NCBI RefSeq assembly: GCF_000269985.1
Contig: NC_016109.1
Span: 2,728,001 to 2,792,000, forward strand
Source of the DNA: Kitasatospora setae KM-6054
Lineage (GTDB): Bacteria; Actinomycetota; Actinomycetes; Streptomycetales; Streptomycetaceae
DNA length: 64,000 nt
Reading direction: 5' to 3'
The number at the start of each line of letters is the position of its first letter. Within the stretch, counting starts at the first letter, position 1. The translations under genes were made by a program, and so were the position numbers. Shown here in pieces: positions 33,362 through 42,247 of the stretch. Under the pieces are notes generated by a model. The model searched no databases. It was not told the DNA's origin and saw only the letters and a list, made by a program, of their open reading frames with translations.

Positions 33362-34960
33362 TCAGATGTGGACCGAGGGTCCGGTCTCGTTCACGCCGCG
33401 GCGGGTGAGCAGGCCGAGGCCCGCCGCCGCCAGGGCGACGACGGCGGCGACCACGAAGGCCACGCCCATGCCGCTGACGAACGAGGAGTGCACGGCGTCG
33501 GCGACGCCGCGGGCGAACTCGGGGGTGGCGGCCGGGCCGAGGTCGCCCGCCTGCGGGGCGATGCCGAGCTGCGCGCCCTGCTTGAGCAGTTCGCCCTGCT
33601 CGCCGGCGGGGAGCGGTCCGCCGGTCACGGCCTGCCACTTGCCGGGGAGTTCGCTGGTGACCTTGGAGGCCATCACCGCGCCGAGGACGGCGGTGCCGAG
33701 GCTGCCGCCGACCTGCATCGCGGCCTGCTGGAGACCGCCGGCCACGCCGGAGAGCTCCAGCGGGGCGTTGCCGACGATGACGTCGGTGGCGCCGACCATG
33801 ACCGGGCTGAGGCCGAGGCCCATCAGCAGGAACCAGAGCGACATCACGCCGTTGCCGGAGTGGATGTCCAGGGTGGACATGCCGATCATCGCGGCGGTGG
33901 TGAGCAGCATGCCGCCGACGATCGGGATCCGCGGGCCGACCTTGCCGATCAGGAAGCCGGCCACCGGCGCGCCGACGATCATCATGCCGGTCATCGGCAG
34001 CAGGTGGACGCCGGCGTCGACCGGGGCCATCCCGTGCACGTTCTGCAGGTAGAACGTGACGAAGAAGATGCCGCCGAAGAAGGCGAACGCCATCAGCACC
34101 ATCAGCAGGGTGCCGGCCGAGAGCGGCACCGAGCGGAACAGCGAGAGCGGGATCAGCGGTTCCTTGGCGTACTTCTGCCAGACCGCGAAGAACACCAGGG
34201 CGAGCAGCGCGCCGCCGAGGAAGAGCAGGGTGAGCGGGTCGCCCCAGCCCCAGCTCGGGGCCTTGATGATGCCCCAGACCAGCATGAACATCGCGCCGGA
34301 GAGCAGCACGATGCCGGGGATGTCGAAGGACTTGGCGGCGTTCTCGGCCCGGACGTCCTTGAGCACCAGCAGGCCCAGGACCAGGGCGATCAGGCCGACC
34401 GGGACGTTGATGTAGAACACCGACTCCCAGTTGACGTGCTCGACCAGCAGGCCGCCGACGATCGGGCCGGCCGCGGTGGAGGCGCCGATGACGCCGCCCC
34501 AGATGCCGATCGCCATGTTGAGCTTGTCGGTGGGGAAGGCGCCGCGCAGCAGGCCGAGCGCGGCGGGCTGCAGCAGCGCGCCGAACAGGCCCTGGAGCAC
34601 GCGGAAGAGGATCACCTGCTGGATCGAGCCGGCGAAGCCGATCGCGGCGGAGGTGGCGGCGAAGCCGACCGCGCCGACCAGGAAGGTGGTCTTGTGGCCG
34701 AACCGGTCACCGATCTTGCCGGCGGTGATCAGGAAGACGGCGAGGGCCAGCAGGTAGCCGGAGGTGACCCACTGGATGTCGGACGGGCTGGCGTTCAGGT
34801 CCTTGGCGATGGCCGGGTTGGCGATCGCGACCACGGTGCCGTCGAGGGCGACCATCATGACGCCGACGGCGACGGTGAGCAGGGTCAGCCAGGGGTGCCC
34901 CCGCAGCCGGCCGCCGGCGGCCGGGGCCGCTTCCTTGTCGAGTACTACGGACTGGCTCAT
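33362..34960 (-). CDS. MFS drug exporter, DHA2 family (14 TM)
   Basis: The 532-residue product has about fourteen hydrophobic helices and the family motifs ALDGTVVAIANPAI (motif D1) in helix 1, GKIGDRFGHKT (motif A) in loop 2-3, and WGVIGASTAAGPIVGGLL (motif C, antiporter signature) in helix 5. It is most likely a proton-coupled exporter of cationic or amphiphilic compounds. The start is ATG 34960. It is divergent from a TetR gene and two palindromes lie between them, so that regulator probably represses it. The substrate is unknown. Confidence 0.92.
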   Translation of the reverse strand: MSQSVVLDKEAAPAAGGRLRGHPWLTLLTVAVGVMMVALDGTVVAIANPAIAKDLNASPSDIQWVTSGYLLALAVFLITAGKIGDRFGHKTTFLVGAVGFAATSAAIGFAGSIQQVILFRVLQGLFGALLQPAALGLLRGAFPTDKLNMAIGIWGGVIGASTAAGPIVGGLLVEHVNWESVFYINVPVGLIALVLGLLVLKDVRAENAAKSFDIPGIVLLSGAMFMLVWGIIKAPSWGWGDPLTLLFLGGALLALVFFAVWQKYAKEPLIPLSLFRSVPLSAGTLLMVLMAFAFFGGIFFVTFYLQNVHGMAPVDAGVHLLPMTGMMIVGAPVAGFLIGKVGPRIPIVGGMLLTTAAMIGMSTLDIHSGNGVMSLWFLLMGLGLSPVMVGATDVIVGNAPLELSGVAGGLQQAAMQVGGSLGTAVLGAVMASKVTSELPGKWQAVTGGPLPAGEQGELLKQGAQLGIAPQAGDLGPAATPEFARGVADAVHSSFVSGMGVAFVVAAVVALAAAGLGLLTRRGVNETGPSVHI

Positions 34961-35150
34961 GTCTCGGGACTTCCCCGTTCGTGTGGTGGTGCGGGGCCCG
35001 CGCCGCAACGGCCGGGACGACTGGACGGCCGGCGCGTCCGGGACGGCTGGGACGGCTGGGACGGCACCGGCGCGGAGGGCGGCGGTGCCCGGCCCTCACG
35101 CCCGTCCCCACGAGCTCCACGACAGCCGGGTACCGCCGTCGCGGAACATT

Positions 35151-35167
35151 ATGTCAGTCACTGACAT
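35151..35167. promoter_or_regulatory. Palindromic operator for the adjacent TetR regulator
   Basis: atgtcagtcactgacat is a perfect palindrome with 8-base arms about one central base. It is AT-rich compared with its surroundings, and it lies 63 bp upstream of the TetR gene and 190 bp upstream of the MFS gene. It is the natural site for a TetR dimer. Confidence 0.7.
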
Positions 35168-35176
35168 TCGACAAAC

Positions 35177-35192
35177 GGTGACTCCTGTCACC
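35177..35192. promoter_or_regulatory. Second palindrome in the TetR/MFS intergenic region
   Basis: ggtgac-tcct-gtcacc has perfect 6-base arms and begins 10 bp after the main palindrome. It shares the TGAC/GTCA half-site and may be a weaker second operator. Confidence 0.5.
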
Positions 35193-35230
35193 TGGTGCCA
35201 GTTCACGATCACGGCGCTATCGTTGGCCCC

Positions 35231-35884
35231 ATGGCCATGTCCACCACCGCCGCCGACCCGCAGCCCGTCGGCCTGCGCGAACGCAAGAAGCGTCGCACCC
35301 GGGACGCCCTGGTCGACGCCGCGCACCGGCTGTTCCTCTGCCACGGCTACGGGCGCACCACGGTGGACGAGATCGCCTCCGAGGTGGAGGTCTCCCAGCG
35401 CACCTTCTTCCGGTACTTCGCCAACAAGGAGGAGGTCGCCCTCGCGGTGCTGGCCGACGCCGAGGAGGCGTTCCTGGGCTTCCTGCGCAGCCGCCCGGCC
35501 GCGGAGAACCCGCTGGAGGCGATGCGCGGCGCCGTCCGGGAGGTGTGGCAGTCGGTCGACCGCGGCGCGGGCACCGGCCCGGCCGCGCTGGAGCTGTTCG
35601 AACTGATCGAGTCCACCCCGACGCTGCTCGCCGCCCACCTGCGGCACACCATCCAGCAGGAGGCCGAGGTCGCCCGGATCCTCGCCGAGCGCGAGGGCCT
35701 CGACCCGGACGCCGACCTGCGCCCCCGCCTGCTGGCCGCCGTCTTCGGCACCGTGGTGCGGATCTCGCACCTCTCGTACGCGGCCGGCCCGGCCGCCGAC
35801 GGGCACTCGATGACCGGCATGCTCGACCTGATCGAGCGGCACTTCGACCAGCTCGGCCCGGCGCTGGCCGGCTCCTGGCGCTGA
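35231..35884 (+). CDS. TetR-family transcriptional regulator
   Basis: The 217-residue product has an N-terminal helix-turn-helix (about 25-65). RTRDALVDAAHRLFLCHGYG is followed by TTVDEIASEVEVSQRTFFRYFANKEEV, a standard TetR DNA-binding domain. The rest is the helical ligand-binding domain; a SANT-like C-terminus with HSMTGMLDLIERHFDQL is present. ATG 35231 and 35237 are both possible. It is divergent from the MFS exporter and probably controls it and itself through the palindromes at 35151-35192. Confidence 0.92.
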   Translation: MAMSTTAADPQPVGLRERKKRRTRDALVDAAHRLFLCHGYGRTTVDEIASEVEVSQRTFFRYFANKEEVALAVLADAEEAFLGFLRSRPAAENPLEAMRGAVREVWQSVDRGAGTGPAALELFELIESTPTLLAAHLRHTIQQEAEVARILAEREGLDPDADLRPRLLAAVFGTVVRISHLSYAAGPAADGHSMTGMLDLIERHFDQLGPALAGSWR

Positions 35885-35890
35885 CCCCCT

Positions 35891-35908
35891 ACCGGGGTGG
35901 TACCCCGG
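35891..35908. promoter_or_regulatory. Palindromic motif upstream of the two-component operon
   Basis: accggggtggtaccccgg, followed at 35915-35922 by another accggggt half, lies 56 bp before the kinase start. A close relative (cccggggtggccccccggt) lies at 37942-37960, just after the response regulator and upstream of the DUF1023 gene. Shared placement suggests binding of the encoded response regulator. Confidence 0.5.
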
Positions 35909-35963
35909 ACGCGCTACCGGGGTATGAGGACACCCGCCGCTCCGGCGACCTACCCTCGGCCCG

Positions 35964-37262
35964 GTGAACCCCTGGACCGAATTCGTGCGCGCCCTCACCG
36001 AACCGCTCGGCGACCACCGCCCGCCGCTGTCGACGGCCCGCCGACCCTGGATCCGGATGCTGCCGCACGGGCTGGTGCTGCTGGCGGCCGCCTCGCTGCT
36101 GCCCACCGGCATCGTCACGCTGCAGCGGTTCTACGGGGTGGACCCGGCGCTGGCCACCGCGCTCGCCACCGTGCAGGCCGGCGTGCTGCCGGTGGCGCTG
36201 ACCCGGCCGCTGCTGGCCTGGCAGCTGACGGTGCCGTCGGTACTGGTCGGCGCGGTCGCCACGCACGGCGCCGCCGCCGAGCAGCCCTGGCCGTGGCCGG
36301 TCACCACGCTGCTGTCGTACCTCTTCCTGATGGTCTTCCTGGCGGTCCGGGAGCGCGGCCGCACCCTGTTCGCGGTCTGGGTGGTGACCTTCGTCGGCTG
36401 CAGCCTGAGCTGGACGGTCTTCACCGCGCACTTCGACGGCTCCTCGGTGGTCGCCACCGCGCTGTCCGGCGTGCTGCTGCTGCTCGGCTGGAGCCTGCGC
36501 GGGCGCGGCGAGGCGAGGCGGCGGCTGGCCGAGCAGGAGCGGATCTCGGAGACCGAGCGGGCCCGGCGCACCCTGCTGGAGGAGCGCGCCCGGATCGCCC
36601 GCGAGCTGCACGACGTGGTCGCCCACCACATGTCGGTGATCACCGTGCAGGCCGACAGCGCCCCGTACCGGATCGAGGGCCTGCCGCCGGCCGCCGTCGA
36701 GGAGTTCGGGCAGATCGCGGCCGCCGCCCGCGGCTCGCTGGCCGAGATGCGCCGCCTGCTGGGGGTGCTGCGGGCCGCCGGGACGGCGCCGGACAAGGCG
36801 CCGCAGCCGGGCCTGGACGACCTGCCGACGCTGCTGGCCACCGTCGGCCAGGCCGGGGTGCGGGCCGAACTCGCCGTCGAGGACGGGGTGTCGGCGCTCG
36901 GCCCGGTGCCCGAGGCGGTCGGTCTGTCGGCGTACCGGATCGTCCAGGAGGCGCTGGCCAACGTCGTCCGGCACGCCCCCGGCGCCGCCGCCGAGGTGCG
37001 GCTGCGGGCCGCGGCGGACGGCGCGCTGGGCCTGGCCGTCCGCAACGGTCCGCCGCCCGGCCGGGCCGCGGACCGGGCCGGGGCCGCCGTCGAGACCTCC
37101 GGCGGCACCGGGCAGGGACTGGTCGGAATGCGCGAGCGCGTCCGGCTGCTGGCTGGCACCCTGGACACCGGCCCGACCGCCGACGGCGGGTACCTGGTGA
37201 CCGCCGTCCTGCCGCTGGACGGCACCGGCCCGGGTCCGGACTCAGGGGAGAGCACCGCATGA
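35964..37262 (+). CDS. Sensor histidine kinase, NarL/DesK type
   Basis: The 432-residue product has six hydrophobic segments in residues 35-180 and a short coiled coil. The HisKA_3 dimerisation motif ARIARELHDVVAHHMSVI holds phosphoacceptor His216. The HATPase domain has the N-box EALANVVRHAP and the GTGQGLVGMRERV G2 region. There is no large extracellular sensor domain, so it may sense the membrane. It starts at GTG 35964 and overlaps the response regulator by 4 bp (ATGA). Confidence 0.92.
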   Translation: MNPWTEFVRALTEPLGDHRPPLSTARRPWIRMLPHGLVLLAAASLLPTGIVTLQRFYGVDPALATALATVQAGVLPVALTRPLLAWQLTVPSVLVGAVATHGAAAEQPWPWPVTTLLSYLFLMVFLAVRERGRTLFAVWVVTFVGCSLSWTVFTAHFDGSSVVATALSGVLLLLGWSLRGRGEARRRLAEQERISETERARRTLLEERARIARELHDVVAHHMSVITVQADSAPYRIEGLPPAAVEEFGQIAAAARGSLAEMRRLLGVLRAAGTAPDKAPQPGLDDLPTLLATVGQAGVRAELAVEDGVSALGPVPEAVGLSAYRIVQEALANVVRHAPGAAAEVRLRAAADGALGLAVRNGPPPGRAADRAGAAVETSGGTGQGLVGMRERVRLLAGTLDTGPTADGGYLVTAVLPLDGTGPGPDSGESTA

Positions 37263-37936
37263 CCATCCGCGTCCTCATCGTCGACGACCAGGCGATGGTC
37301 CGGGCCGGCTTCGCCGCCCTGCTGAACGCCCAGAGCGACATCGACGTGGTCGGCGACGCGGCCGACGGCCGGCAGGCGGTCGAGGCCAGCGGCCGCACCC
37401 ACCCCGACGTGGTGCTGATGGACGTCCGGATGCCCGAGATGGACGGCCTGGAGGCCGCCCGCCGGCTGCTCGACCCGCCGCCCGGCACCGCCCACCGGCC
37501 GCGCGTCCTGATGCTCACCACCTTCGACGTCGACGACTACGTGTACGAGGCGCTGCGGGCCGGCGCCAGCGGCTTCCTGCTCAAGGACGCCCCGCCCGCC
37601 GACCTGATCGCCGCCGTCCGGGTGGTCGCGGCCGGCGACGCGCTGCTCGCCCCCTCGGTCACCCGCCGGCTGATCGCCGACTTCGCCCGCAACCGCCCGG
37701 CGCCGCGCCGCGACCCCCGGCTGCGGCTGAACGGCCTGACCCCGCGAGAGACCGAGGTCCTCGAACTGATCGCCCGCGGCCTGTCCAACCAGGAGATCGC
37801 AGCCCACCTGGTGCTCGCCGAACAGACCGTCAAGACCCACGTCGGCCGGATCCTCGGCAAGCTCGACCTGCGCGACCGCGCCCAGGCCGTCGTCCTCGCC
37901 TACGAGAGCGGCCTGGTCCAGCCCGGCGAGCGGTAG
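37259..37936 (+). CDS. Response regulator, NarL/FixJ family
   Basis: The 225-residue product has a receiver domain with phosphoacceptor Asp55 (VVLMDVRMPEMDGL), acidic DD at 9-10, a switch Thr in MLTTFD and Lys in LLKDAP. The LuxR-type helix-turn-helix is LTPRETEVLELIARGLSNQEIA...TVKTHVGRIL (about 160-205). It is translationally coupled to the kinase. It probably regulates its own operon and perhaps the DUF1023 gene downstream, both preceded by a shared motif. Confidence 0.95.
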   Translation: MTIRVLIVDDQAMVRAGFAALLNAQSDIDVVGDAADGRQAVEASGRTHPDVVLMDVRMPEMDGLEAARRLLDPPPGTAHRPRVLMLTTFDVDDYVYEALRAGASGFLLKDAPPADLIAAVRVVAAGDALLAPSVTRRLIADFARNRPAPRRDPRLRLNGLTPRETEVLELIARGLSNQEIAAHLVLAEQTVKTHVGRILGKLDLRDRAQAVVLAYESGLVQPGER

Positions 37937-37941
37937 CACCG

Positions 37942-37960
37942 CCCGGGGTGGCCCCCCGGT
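37942..37960. promoter_or_regulatory. Second copy of the two-component palindromic motif
   Basis: cccggggtggccccccggt matches 35891-35908 in its half-sites and spacing. A further ccccccggggtga half lies at 37978-37989. It lies 99 bp upstream of the DUF1023 hydrolase start. Confidence 0.45.
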
Positions 37961-38058
37961 ATGACACCGCGGTTGGCCCCCCGGGGTGACGCCCGCCCGG
38001 CCACCGCCTTCCTACCTTCCTCCCGTAGCCGAACGGACGGAACGGAAGGAGGACGGGG

Positions 38059-39168
38059 ATGCTGTCGCGTCTGCGTCGGGGAACGGCCGCGGCCGGGTTG
38101 GTGCTGGCCGCGGTGCTGGGGGTCGGGTCGTGGGCGTCCGCGGACGCGCAGACGCCGCTGACCGGGCCGCCGCCGGGCAGCGCGGCCTGGGTCGCGGACA
38201 CCACGCTGGGGGTGCGGCCGCCCGACCCGGCGAAGGCCGGGCCGGCCGAGGTGGCCGCGTTCTTCGCCGGCCTGCCGGCCGCCCAGCGCGAGGCACTCGC
38301 GGTCCGCCACCCGCAGGTGGTCGGCAACCTGGACGGCGCCCCGGTCGCCCTGCGGCTGCGGGCCAACGCGCTGGCCGCCGCCGAGGAGCGCGACCACCAG
38401 CGGGCCCGGGCCGCCGAGCACGGCCTCCCGGCCGCCGAACGCGCCGCGGCCGCCGCCCGGGCCGACCGGTACGACGACCTGGCGCGCCGCCGCCTGCTGG
38501 CCTTCGACCCGCGCGGGCGGGGCCAGGTCGCCGAGGTCTTCGGCGACCTGGAGCACGACCCGCGGACCGTCGTCCTGGTGCCCGGCTCGGACACCGACCT
38601 GGCGAGCTACGACCGCCCCTCGGCGGCCGGCTACGACACCCTCGCCGGGATGGCCCGCGCGCTGCGCGCGGCGAGCGGCGACCGGGTCGCCGTGGTCGCC
38701 TGGACCGGCTACACCACGCCGGTCGGCCTCGGCGTGGACGCCGCCCGCGAGGAGCTCGCCGAGGCCGGCGCCGAACGGCTGGCCCGGCTGGCGGCCGGAC
38801 TCGCGCCGGTGACCGGGCCGGTGGAGCTGGTCTGCCACTCGTACGGGTCGGTGGTCTGCGGGCGCTCGGACCCGGACCCGGCCGCGGTGGCGGGGGTGGT
38901 GGCGGTGGCCTCGCCCGGGATGGGCCTGGAGCGGGCCGACCGGCTGCGGGTGCCGGTGTGGGCGGTGAGCCGCAACGCCGAGGACTGGATCGGCGACGTG
39001 CCGAACGTCTCGCTGCTCGGCTTCGGCCACGGCGCCGACCCCACCTCGGCCGGCTTCGGCGCCCGCCCGCTGCCGTCGGACGGCTCGCACGGCCACACCG
39101 GCTACTTCGCGCCCGGCTCGGCCTCCCTCGCGGCCCTCGCCGCCCTCGCCCTCACCGCCCGCGCCTGA
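38059..39168 (+). CDS. Secreted DUF1023 alpha/beta hydrolase
   Basis: The 369-residue product has an N-terminal signal peptide (RRGTAAAGLVLAAVLGVGSW, cleavage near ADA-QT) and a helical linker of ~100 residues. The catalytic DUF1023 domain has strand VVLVPGSDTDL, the nucleophile elbow CHSYGSVVCG, and the late GHGADPTSAGFG and SHGHTGYF stretches providing His. The substrate is unknown; family members are extracytoplasmic esterase-like proteins. It is a close paralogue of the product of 41011-42201. It is the first gene after the two-component system. Confidence 0.88.
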   Translation: MLSRLRRGTAAAGLVLAAVLGVGSWASADAQTPLTGPPPGSAAWVADTTLGVRPPDPAKAGPAEVAAFFAGLPAAQREALAVRHPQVVGNLDGAPVALRLRANALAAAEERDHQRARAAEHGLPAAERAAAAARADRYDDLARRRLLAFDPRGRGQVAEVFGDLEHDPRTVVLVPGSDTDLASYDRPSAAGYDTLAGMARALRAASGDRVAVVAWTGYTTPVGLGVDAAREELAEAGAERLARLAAGLAPVTGPVELVCHSYGSVVCGRSDPDPAAVAGVVAVASPGMGLERADRLRVPVWAVSRNAEDWIGDVPNVSLLGFGHGADPTSAGFGARPLPSDGSHGHTGYFAPGSASLAALAALALTARA

Positions 39169-39254
39169 GCCCGTACCTGAGCCCGCGCCTGAGCCCCGGC
39201 CCGAACCCGACCCCGGGCCCGACCCCGCGTCACCGACCGGAGGAGAACTCGACG

Positions 39255-40466
39255 ATGACCGTGCTGACCAGGCTCCGCCGCACCGCGGCGGCGATCGACG
39301 CCAAGACCCCCGCGACCCGCGACCGCGCCCTGGACGGGCTGCGCGCCGTCGCCCTGCTGTCCGTCCCGCTCGGCCACTGGATGCTCGGCGGCTTCGACGC
39401 CGCCGGCGGCGTGCTGCACAACGCCAGCCCGCTCGGGGCGATGCCGTTCATGGCGCCGCTGAGCTGGGTGCTGCAGATGCTGGGGGTGTTCTTCCTGGTC
39501 GGCGGCCGGGCCTCGGCGCTGTCGCTGCGCCGGGCCGCCGAGCGCGGCGTGCCGACCGGGCGCTGGCTGCGCGGCCGGGTGCTGCGGCTGGTGCGCCCGG
39601 TGCTGGGGGTGGCCGCGGTGTGGGCGGCGCTGGTGCCGCTGCTGCACGCGCTGGGCGTGCCGGACGCGCCGGTGCGCACCGGCGCGGTGCTGATGGTGCA
39701 GCCGCTCTGGTACATCGCGATGTACCTGGTGCTGACCGCGCTGACCCCGCTGTGCGTCAAGTTCGGCGCGCTGACCAGGGGTTGGGGTTCGGCGGGGCTG
39801 CTGGCGGCGGTCGCGGCGGTGGACTTCCTGCGGTACGGGCCGTGGGGCGGCGCGATGCCCGGCTGGCTGAGCCTGCTGAACCTGCTGCCGGGCTGGCTGT
39901 TCGCCTACCAGCTGGGCGTGGACTGGGCGCACGGCCGGCTGACCCGGGCCGGGGCGAGGCTGCTGGCGCTCGGCGGCGCGGCGCTGTTCGCGGTGCTGCT
40001 GCTGGTGTTCCACTACCCGGCGAGCATGGTCGGGGTGCCGGGCGCGGCCCGCACCAACTCGCACCCGCCGTCCCTGCTGGTGCTGGCGCTGGCGTCGGCG
40101 CAGGCCGGGGTCGCGGTGCTGCTGAAGGACCGGCTGGGCCGGGCGCTGCGGCGGCCGCTGCTCTGGCTGCCGGTGGTGGTGGTCAACCTGGGCGCGATGA
40201 CGATCTTCTGCTGGCACCAGAGCGCGATGTTCCTGACCGCGCTGGCCGGTTCGCGGCTCGGCGCGCTGCCCGGCCTGACCACCGCCCCGGACTCGGGCGG
40301 CTGGGCGCTGGCCCGGCTGGCCTGGCTGCCGGTGTTCGGCGCGGTGCTGGCGCTGCTCGGCCGGTGGGCCCGCCGCTTCGACGCCCCGTGGCCGTCCCGG
40401 ACCTGGCGGGCGGTGGCGGGCGCGGGCGCGGCGCTGTTCGCGGTGTACGCGCTGGGCGCGGTCTGA
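39255..40466 (+). CDS. Acyltransferase 3 (OafA/YrhL-like) membrane protein
   Basis: The 403-residue product has about ten transmembrane helices and the Acyl_transf_3 signature. The N-terminal RDRALDGLRAVALLSVPLGHWM carries the catalytic His of the family (R/K-x-x-H region), and FFLVGGRASALSLRRA and WLRGRVLRLVRPVL are the conserved cytoplasmic loop. It is predicted to O-acylate a surface polysaccharide, peptidoglycan or metabolite. GGAGGAG at 39239 precedes ATG 39255. It lies between two DUF1023 hydrolase genes, so acyl transfer and ester hydrolysis may be linked; that is inference. Confidence 0.88.
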   Translation: MTVLTRLRRTAAAIDAKTPATRDRALDGLRAVALLSVPLGHWMLGGFDAAGGVLHNASPLGAMPFMAPLSWVLQMLGVFFLVGGRASALSLRRAAERGVPTGRWLRGRVLRLVRPVLGVAAVWAALVPLLHALGVPDAPVRTGAVLMVQPLWYIAMYLVLTALTPLCVKFGALTRGWGSAGLLAAVAAVDFLRYGPWGGAMPGWLSLLNLLPGWLFAYQLGVDWAHGRLTRAGARLLALGGAALFAVLLLVFHYPASMVGVPGAARTNSHPPSLLVLALASAQAGVAVLLKDRLGRALRRPLLWLPVVVVNLGAMTIFCWHQSAMFLTALAGSRLGALPGLTTAPDSGGWALARLAWLPVFGAVLALLGRWARRFDAPWPSRTWRAVAGAGAALFAVYALGAV

Positions 40467-40530
40467 CGCCGGCCGCCGGCCCGGCGCGGTCCGGGCCCGG
40501 CTGTCGGTGCCGGCCCGTACGCTGCCCGCC

Positions 40531-40866
40531 ATGGCGACCTTCGACGAGCTGACCGCGCTGGCCCTGGCGCTGCCGGGGACCCACCAGGAGGAGACCTGGG
40601 AGCAGGTGACGTTCCGGGTCGGGCGGAAGATCTTCGCGATGGGCCGGCCGGAGACCGGCGAGGCGACGGTGAAGGCCGCCCCGGCGGAGCAGGCCGAGCT
40701 GGTCGCGGCCGCTCCCGGGGTGTTCTCGGTGGCGCCGTACACCGGCCGGTTCGGCTGGGTCCGGGTCCGGCTGGCCGGCCTGGAGGCGGCGGAACTGGGC
40801 GAGCTGCTGACCGACGCCTGGCGCTCGGTGACCCCGAAACGGGTGGTGCGGGAGCACGGCGGGTAG
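40531..40866 (+). CDS. MmcQ/YjbR family protein
   Basis: The 111-residue product fits the YjbR/MmcQ fold. LALALPGTHQEETWEQVTFR is the family start, a VGRKIFAMG strand follows, and the end GRFGWVRVRLAGLEAAELGELLTDAWRSVTPKRVV is typical. The family is cytosolic and DNA-binding-like in structure, with no settled role. Start ATG 40531. Confidence 0.9.
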   Translation: MATFDELTALALALPGTHQEETWEQVTFRVGRKIFAMGRPETGEATVKAAPAEQAELVAAAPGVFSVAPYTGRFGWVRVRLAGLEAAELGELLTDAWRSVTPKRVVREHGG

Positions 40867-41010
40867 CGTCCGGGCGAATGTGACGCGGAACACCGTTTAC
40901 TCCCTGCCCGGCGGGTCGGGCGCCCTCTACTCTGGCTGACTAGTAGTTGGCAGTCACAGCACCGTCGGGCCCGTCCCGCCGCGATGTACCGGCCCGAGGG
41001 AGTGGACGCC

Positions 41011-42201
41011 ATGCACCGCAGGCGGGTCAAGCGGATCCTGATCGGCGTCTTCGCCGGCTGCGCGGCCCTGGTGGACGCGGGTGCCGCCGCCGCCCAGGCC
41101 GCCGCCTCCAACGAGCAGTTGGCGATCACCACGCCGCCCGCGGGCAGCACCGCCTGGGTCGCCGACCAGAGCTTCGGCCACCCGCTGCCGGACCCGGCCA
41201 CCGCCGACCCGGCCGCCGTCGCGGCGTTCTTCGCCGCGCTGAAGCCCGCCGAGCTGACCCGGCTGATCGCCGCGTACCCGCTGGTGGTCGGCAACCTGGA
41301 CGGCGCCCCGGCCGAGGTCCGCTACCGGGCCAACCGGGTCGCGATCGGCGACGAGCGGGACCGCGCCCGGCAGCGCGCCGCGGACCCGGCGCTGGACGCC
41401 ACCGCCCGCGCGCTGGCCGCCTCCCGGGCCAACGACTCGGAGCGGCTGCTCGCCCCGGGCCGGCAGGTCCTCGCCTTCGACCCGCGCGGCCGCGGCCTGG
41501 TCACCGAGGTCTGGGGCGACCTGTCGGCCGCCCAGCGGATCGCCGTCCTGGTCCCCGGCTCGGACGCCGACCTCGGCCACTTCGACCAGAGCGCCGACCC
41601 GCTGCGCTCCCCCGCCGGGATGGCCCGCGCGCTGTACGCCGAGGAGCGGGCGCAGTCCCCCGGCACCCGCACCGCGGTGGTCGCCTGGACCGGCTACGTC
41701 ACCCCGCAGGGCCTCGGCCCGGACGCGGTCACCGCCCGGCTCGCCACCGCGGCCGCGCCCCGGCTGACCCGGCTGCTGGCCGGCCTGAAGCAGACCAGCC
41801 ACCCGGACGCGCCGCCCGCCCTGCTCTGCCACTCGTACGGCTCGGTGGTGTGCGGCACCGCCGCCCCGGGGCTGCACGCGGCGGAGCCCACCGACGTGGT
41901 GGCGTTCGGCAGCCCCGGGATGGGCGTCGACTCGGCGGCCGAGCTGGGCACCGGCGTCCAGGTGTGGGCGGCCCGGAACCCGAACGACTGGATCGGCAAC
42001 GTCCCGTACCTGGAGGTCGGCGGCCTCGGGCACGGCGCGGACCCGACCACCCACGCGTTCGGCGCGATGTCGATCTCCTCGCTGGGCGCCAGCGGCCACA
42101 ACGGCTACCTGGCCGAGGGCACCGCGAGCCGGCACAACTTCGCCGCGATCGCGCTCGGCCACTACGGGGACGTCACCGGCCCGTCCGAGACCCAGGGCTG
42201 A
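41011..42201 (+). CDS. Secreted DUF1023 alpha/beta hydrolase, second copy
   Basis: The 396-residue product parallels that of 38059-39168. The signal sequence is RRRVKRILIGVFAGCAALVD, shared motifs are AWVADQSFG, VGNLDGAPAEVR and LAFDPRGRGLVTEVWGD, the strand is AVLVPGSDADLGHFD, and the nucleophile elbow is CHSYGSVVCG. GLGHGADPTTHAFG and SGHNGYLAEGT are the late His regions. ATG 41011 follows GAGGGAG by nine bases; ATG 40984 is in frame but poorly placed. The two copies probably arose by duplication and then diverged. Confidence 0.88.
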   Translation: MHRRRVKRILIGVFAGCAALVDAGAAAAQAAASNEQLAITTPPAGSTAWVADQSFGHPLPDPATADPAAVAAFFAALKPAELTRLIAAYPLVVGNLDGAPAEVRYRANRVAIGDERDRARQRAADPALDATARALAASRANDSERLLAPGRQVLAFDPRGRGLVTEVWGDLSAAQRIAVLVPGSDADLGHFDQSADPLRSPAGMARALYAEERAQSPGTRTAVVAWTGYVTPQGLGPDAVTARLATAAAPRLTRLLAGLKQTSHPDAPPALLCHSYGSVVCGTAAPGLHAAEPTDVVAFGSPGMGVDSAAELGTGVQVWAARNPNDWIGNVPYLEVGGLGHGADPTTHAFGAMSISSLGASGHNGYLAEGTASRHNFAAIALGHYGDVTGPSETQG

Positions 42202-42247
42202 CCGGCCCGGCCGAGGTCCGGGGCCGTCAGGACCGGACCGCCGCCGC

